DNA from: Phycomyces blakesleeanus NRRL 1555(-)
Lineage: Eukaryota > Mucoromycota > Mucoromycetes > Mucorales > Phycomycetaceae
Length of the DNA: 64,000 nucleotides
Reading direction: 5' to 3'
Assembly: GCF_001638985.1 (NCBI RefSeq)
Contig: NW_017265152.1
Coordinates: 252,849 to 316,848, forward strand
Shown here: positions 60,408 through 64,000 of the stretch, in pieces
How the letters are laid out: each line of letters opens with the position of its first letter
How positions within the stretch are numbered: the stretch's first letter is position 1
The notes under the pieces: model-generated
Told to the model about the DNA's origin: nothing
What the model saw: only the letters and a program-made list of their open reading frames with translations
Database searches by the model: none
Program-made: the position numbers and the translations under genes

Positions 60408-61604
60408 AATATGTGTATAGAAAACATATTTCTGTATGAATGAGCATAAATGAGGATGAAAGATTCCATTAATTAATTAGACATAGTTTGAGATTTCATA
60501 TAATTGTTACCTTTCCAGTTGGATGCAACTTATCCAAATAATATTTTCTTTCTTTTTGAGCTAGCTCTCATTTTCGCTACCTCATTACACTCTCACTTCC
60601 TTTGCAAAAAGCTTACATTTTCTTAAGACTTAAATCCAAGTATCCACACATAGTCAGCTTAGTGATTAAGGTTCGATATTGTGTCCTTAGAAAATGTCCT
60701 TTCGCCATCCTTACCCTTGGCGTACTGAATGATGCCCGCATGAGCTGATATTTATTTACTTTTATGTCTTATTAATCCTCAAACTATAGTCGCCTCTTAC
60801 AGTGTCTGTAGCCAAATTACCTTCATTCTTTTACTATTTACTGAAACCAGTTTTCTGATTAATTGACTTTCTCATGGACAATTTAAATTAGATTATTTTA
60901 CCTATATTTTTTTTTCAACTCTACAAATATTTTTCAACTCCACATTAAACCCCTAAATTTATTGCATTCGTCGCAGTGATTACCAAGGAGTTCAGTATTT
61001 CTGAGCGATATTTTAGCGAGAGTTTCAGATAGTAATTATAGACATTGTTGTACTGTCACCAATTTCCTTCCTTTCTCCTTCTTCTCTGTACTGGGGCGTT
61101 GTTTTATAGCCACGCGACAAGTGCGACCACACATCTAATAAATAAAAATACTTCAAAAAACTAAAACTAGTTTTTTTTCCAAAAATAGTCTGTGCTCTCA
61201 TAAAATATGTTATTGAATATGTATATAAATAAGCACTTGGTATTCCCTCATAATCCAGTAAAGGACTTGATTTTTATTTGAAATTATCGAATTAGCCTAA
61301 ATATTTAAGTCTCTTCGAGATGCGTATCAAGAATGATTGACTATGATAAAGTATCTATCCCTTAATATACTATAAAGAGTTTGCGTTGTTTGAATGGTTT
61401 TCGTATGAACTTTTCACCAAAAGTAGTTTCTGACAATAAGAGGCTTAGGACCTACCTGTCATATCTGTATTGACCCGAACTGATTTCAATATATATATAT
61501 ATATGTTGGATAGTGTCACGTAAATTTGACCTCCTATCTTCTTAATCTCCTCATCATTTTCCCTCTTTCTTTCTCTTGTTCATTTTTAATAGCAAAAATA
61601 AGTC
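60408..61604. other. Intergenic, 1.2 kb
   Basis: AT-rich 3' flank of CMC1 and promoter of the dioxygenase gene. A GGTTCGAT segment near 60669 is reminiscent of a tRNA T-loop but has no matching cloverleaf. TA repeats at 61490-61503. No gene recognised. Confidence 0.55.
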
Positions 61605-62317
61605 ATGCTTTTGCCTCCTATCAACTTCAAAAAGTGGGTCGAAGAACATTCTGATTACCTTCAACCACCTGTCAACAACTTTTTGTTGTTCAAGGGAAAG
61701 GATACAATTATCATGGTAGTCGGTGGTCCAAATAAACGTACCGATTATCATATCAATGAAACAGAGGTAATACTTAGTATTATTAATACACATTCTAAAG
61801 CAGTATATGAGTCAGGAATGGTTCTACCAGGTCAAAGGAAGCATGACTATAAAGGTCGTCGATGATGGTGTCTTTAAGGACATTTGCTTAAATGAGGGTG
61901 ACATGTTTCTCCTGCCTCGTAAGATACCTTATAATAATCCTTCCGGCGATTTAAACATCTATCATCCATATTGTTAATATTCTAGCCAAAGTACCCCACA
62001 ACCCTGTCCGCTACCAAGACACCATTGGACTTGTTATTGAACGAGTTCGCCTTCCGCATCACACAGGTAATTTATAATAAATGGATGTCAGAAACAGGTG
62101 AATAAGAAATATAGCTCATCTCCTGTTTACATTATTTTCTTTTAAAAAAAAAGACAGTCTGCGTTGGTACTGTGAGGGATGCAAAGATATATTATACGAA
62201 GAAAGCTTCCATTGTGTTGACCTTGGATCACAGCTAAAGCCAATTATCGAGCGATTTGCAACAAGTAAAAAATTGCGGACATGTAAAAAATGTGGTGTAC
62301 TCAATTCCACGAAATAA
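61605..62317 (+). CDS. BNA1: 3-hydroxyanthranilate 3,4-dioxygenase
   Basis: Cytosolic Fe(II) cupin enzyme of the kynurenine pathway that opens the 3-hydroxyanthranilate ring on the way to quinolinate and NAD. Exons: 61605-61766, 61816-61918, 61986-62066, 62154-62317; 169 aa, close to Bna1. Iron ligands are in [16 protein letters not shown] (His and Glu) and VPHNPVRY (His); substrate-binding Arg lies in the same strand. The C-terminal CxxC pairs (YCEGC, TCKKCG) form the extra rubredoxin-like metal site present in fungal and bacterial forms. Introns are short (49-87 nt) GT-AG. No other pathway genes are nearby. Confidence 0.97.
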
Positions 62318-64000
62318 GCATTGAAACCAACACTATGGGAGAGAATGTCGATTTTGAGGGTAATTTGAAGAGTATTCTCAAAGGTAATTCTAGAATTGGG
62401 AGAAAGGTTGCAAGTAATTAAAGAAATTAGTAAGCTTTGACAAACCCTAGCAACTTCTTTAATCACATGCTGATCTCATTAAATTTAGGATGCTTTGAAC
62501 TTAGTTTGGCATCTTGGAACTGATATTTATTTATTTTTTTAAAGAAAAAAGTTGCTTTTCATTCAGGGTCATTTTAAGTGAAGGTTGTATATTGGACTAT
62601 TCATCAGATTGCAGTTGGATAAAGAGCCAAATAGAGCCTATAGATTACCTATATTTCAAACTAGGACTTAAATAAACCCTCGACATCAAACAAATTAATA
62701 AATATGAATTATACTTCTTTAACGCAATATTATTTTCTGTTTTATAAAGTGGTTTTTCTTCTTTTTCTTTTCAACAAAGTACCGAAGCATTAAAAAAATA
62801 TGGATATACTTACACTTGATAGTTATCAAGGTTATCACTTCTAAACTATGGGCAAATATTCTTACTTCTCAGAAAGACATGTACTATATAGCGACTACTA
62901 AAAAAAAAGACGACGCTACAAGAGACTACTTTCAAAATGTTTTTGCTGCCTTGAACTTCCTCTACACCCTTTCCCAATTACGATACAGTCGAGAAATTCC
63001 GGGGAGGCTCACTAGTGTCATTCAAGTTGGAAATACTATACGACTAAGAGAACATGTTCTGGAGAATTATAGCGTGAGATGAAGGCGGACTAGTACAAGT
63101 CTACGAACAAGCTACAGAGGGACAGCTGTTAGAATAGCACCACTGATAAGAAGATTATTTTTAAGAAAATCAGGTATTGATAGGTGTCCTAAAAATGTTA
63201 TTTTGGTAAGCTATTGAATCTTTTGAATAATATAGTAGAATAACTTACTATTATTTTGTGCTGTATGGACATAAGAGATACTTTTTGTCAATCACAAAGA
63301 TGTGGTGCTGAGTAAACTATAAAAAAAAATGGGGGAGACAAGAGTAGAATATTAAAAGGATGTCTTCATTTTTGAACCACAATAATAAATAATGAAATAA
63401 AAATTAAATAGGCTTATATATATATATATATATCCCTTTCTTTCTTTAATGTAATACAGTTTCTTTACAGCTAAGGTAAAGAATTGTATGTCAAATAACG
63501 CTATTTTTTAAAAGGTTACAATTATATCGGAAATGAAAAACCTCGTTTGTTTTCTAGAAATATCAAACCTCATTGATCTTCCTTTCATCTTCTTCTAAAA
63601 AGTTCAGATATTTAAGTCAATATTCTCCTTATATGTATACACAGAAAATATTTATCACCAAAAAAAAGACCTTCAATTTATCATGTCTCATACTAGAATA
63701 TTATTCTTATTTATCTATATTGTGGCATCCCACTCTATTTTTTCTTCTGTTTTAGTATTTTTCAACAGAATTAAGATATTCAGGATATTGCTCTTTTCAA
63801 AAGCTTATTAGTAGTGGCTTTTATAAAGACACAATGCAGAAACAGGATTACATATGGTAGAAAAATGGCGACTTTAGTAGATTTTTTTTTGAAGATAGTA
63901 AAGATCCTGTAGCTATGGCTGTCACATCAGTGACTGTGTTTGTGTAACATATTTTTTGATGGAAAATCCAGTTTAACAACACAGATTCTCAAGATGAGAT
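62318..64000. other. Terminal 1.7 kb, no supported gene
   Basis: AT-rich. The open frame 62816-63082 (88 aa, with a patch ALNFLYTLSQLRYSREIPGRL) is more protein-like than its surroundings but has no recognised domain, no clear splice partner and no promoter context. It could be a decayed or partial gene; I do not call it. Confidence 0.5.

Noticed and set aside
60655..60700. AGCTTAGTGATTAAGGTTCGAT resembling tRNA box A and T-loop
   Set aside because: The two motifs are adjacent rather than separated by an anticodon arm, and no acceptor stem pairs.
62816..63082. 88-aa open frame near the window end
   Set aside because: No recognised domain, no splice partner and no family similarity; left as unsupported.

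Overview
This window is nuclear DNA of a filamentous, early-diverging fungus. The best fit is Mucoromycota (Mucorales or a relative, possibly Phycomyces-like), inferred from intron-dense conserved fungal genes (about 100 introns in 24 genes, mostly 50-120 nt GT-AG), AT-rich intergenic DNA up to several kb, an AT-AC minor-spliceosome intron and small DNA-transposon relics. Genes lie on both strands as independent units with no operon structure. Exons were placed by hand from reading frame, splice sites and family conservation.

Layout. 1-8.5 kb: 3' part of eIF3g, an INCENP/Sli15-like protein, proteasome beta-7 and an aldo/keto reductase. 8.5-16.9 kb: a PIF/Harbinger-type MITE, a leukotriene-A4-hydrolase-type aminopeptidase, an unrecognised acidic protein and a two-finger C2H2 regulator. 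17-36.5 kb: a gene-poor half with triosephosphate isomerase, a Ser/Asn/Gln/Thr-rich protein, a TMX3-like PDI, 6-phosphogluconate dehydrogenase, and a MITE pair (PIF-like and pogo/Tc1-like) at 34.7-35.7 kb. 36.5-62.3 kb: a gene-dense half with CLP1 and PCID2 (divergent), YKT6, an ankyrin-DysF-FYVE-RING protein, a Ran1/Sks1-type kinase, an MFS transporter, a CC2D1/Lgd-like protein and NOL8 (divergent), a MATA-type HMG-box factor, an archaeal-type phosphoglycerate mutase and CMC1 (divergent), and 3-hydroxyanthranilate dioxygenase. The last 1.7 kb has no gene I can support.

Functional themes: carbon metabolism (TPI, 6PGDH, ApgM-type PGM), RNA production and export (CLP1, PCID2, NOL8, eIF3g), endomembrane traffic (YKT6, CC2D1, ANK-DysF-FYVE-RING, PDI) and transcriptional regulators (C2H2, HMG). 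Neighbours do not form a pathway, but three head-to-head pairs share short promoters.

Most interesting: a textbook U12-type AT-AC intron in CLP1, five frame-forced GC-AG introns concentrated in three genes at 39-56 kb, a multi-domain ANK/DysF/FYVE/RING protein, two MITE families with intact target-site duplications, and a roughly 570-bp non-coding repeat present in two inverted copies 36 kb apart.
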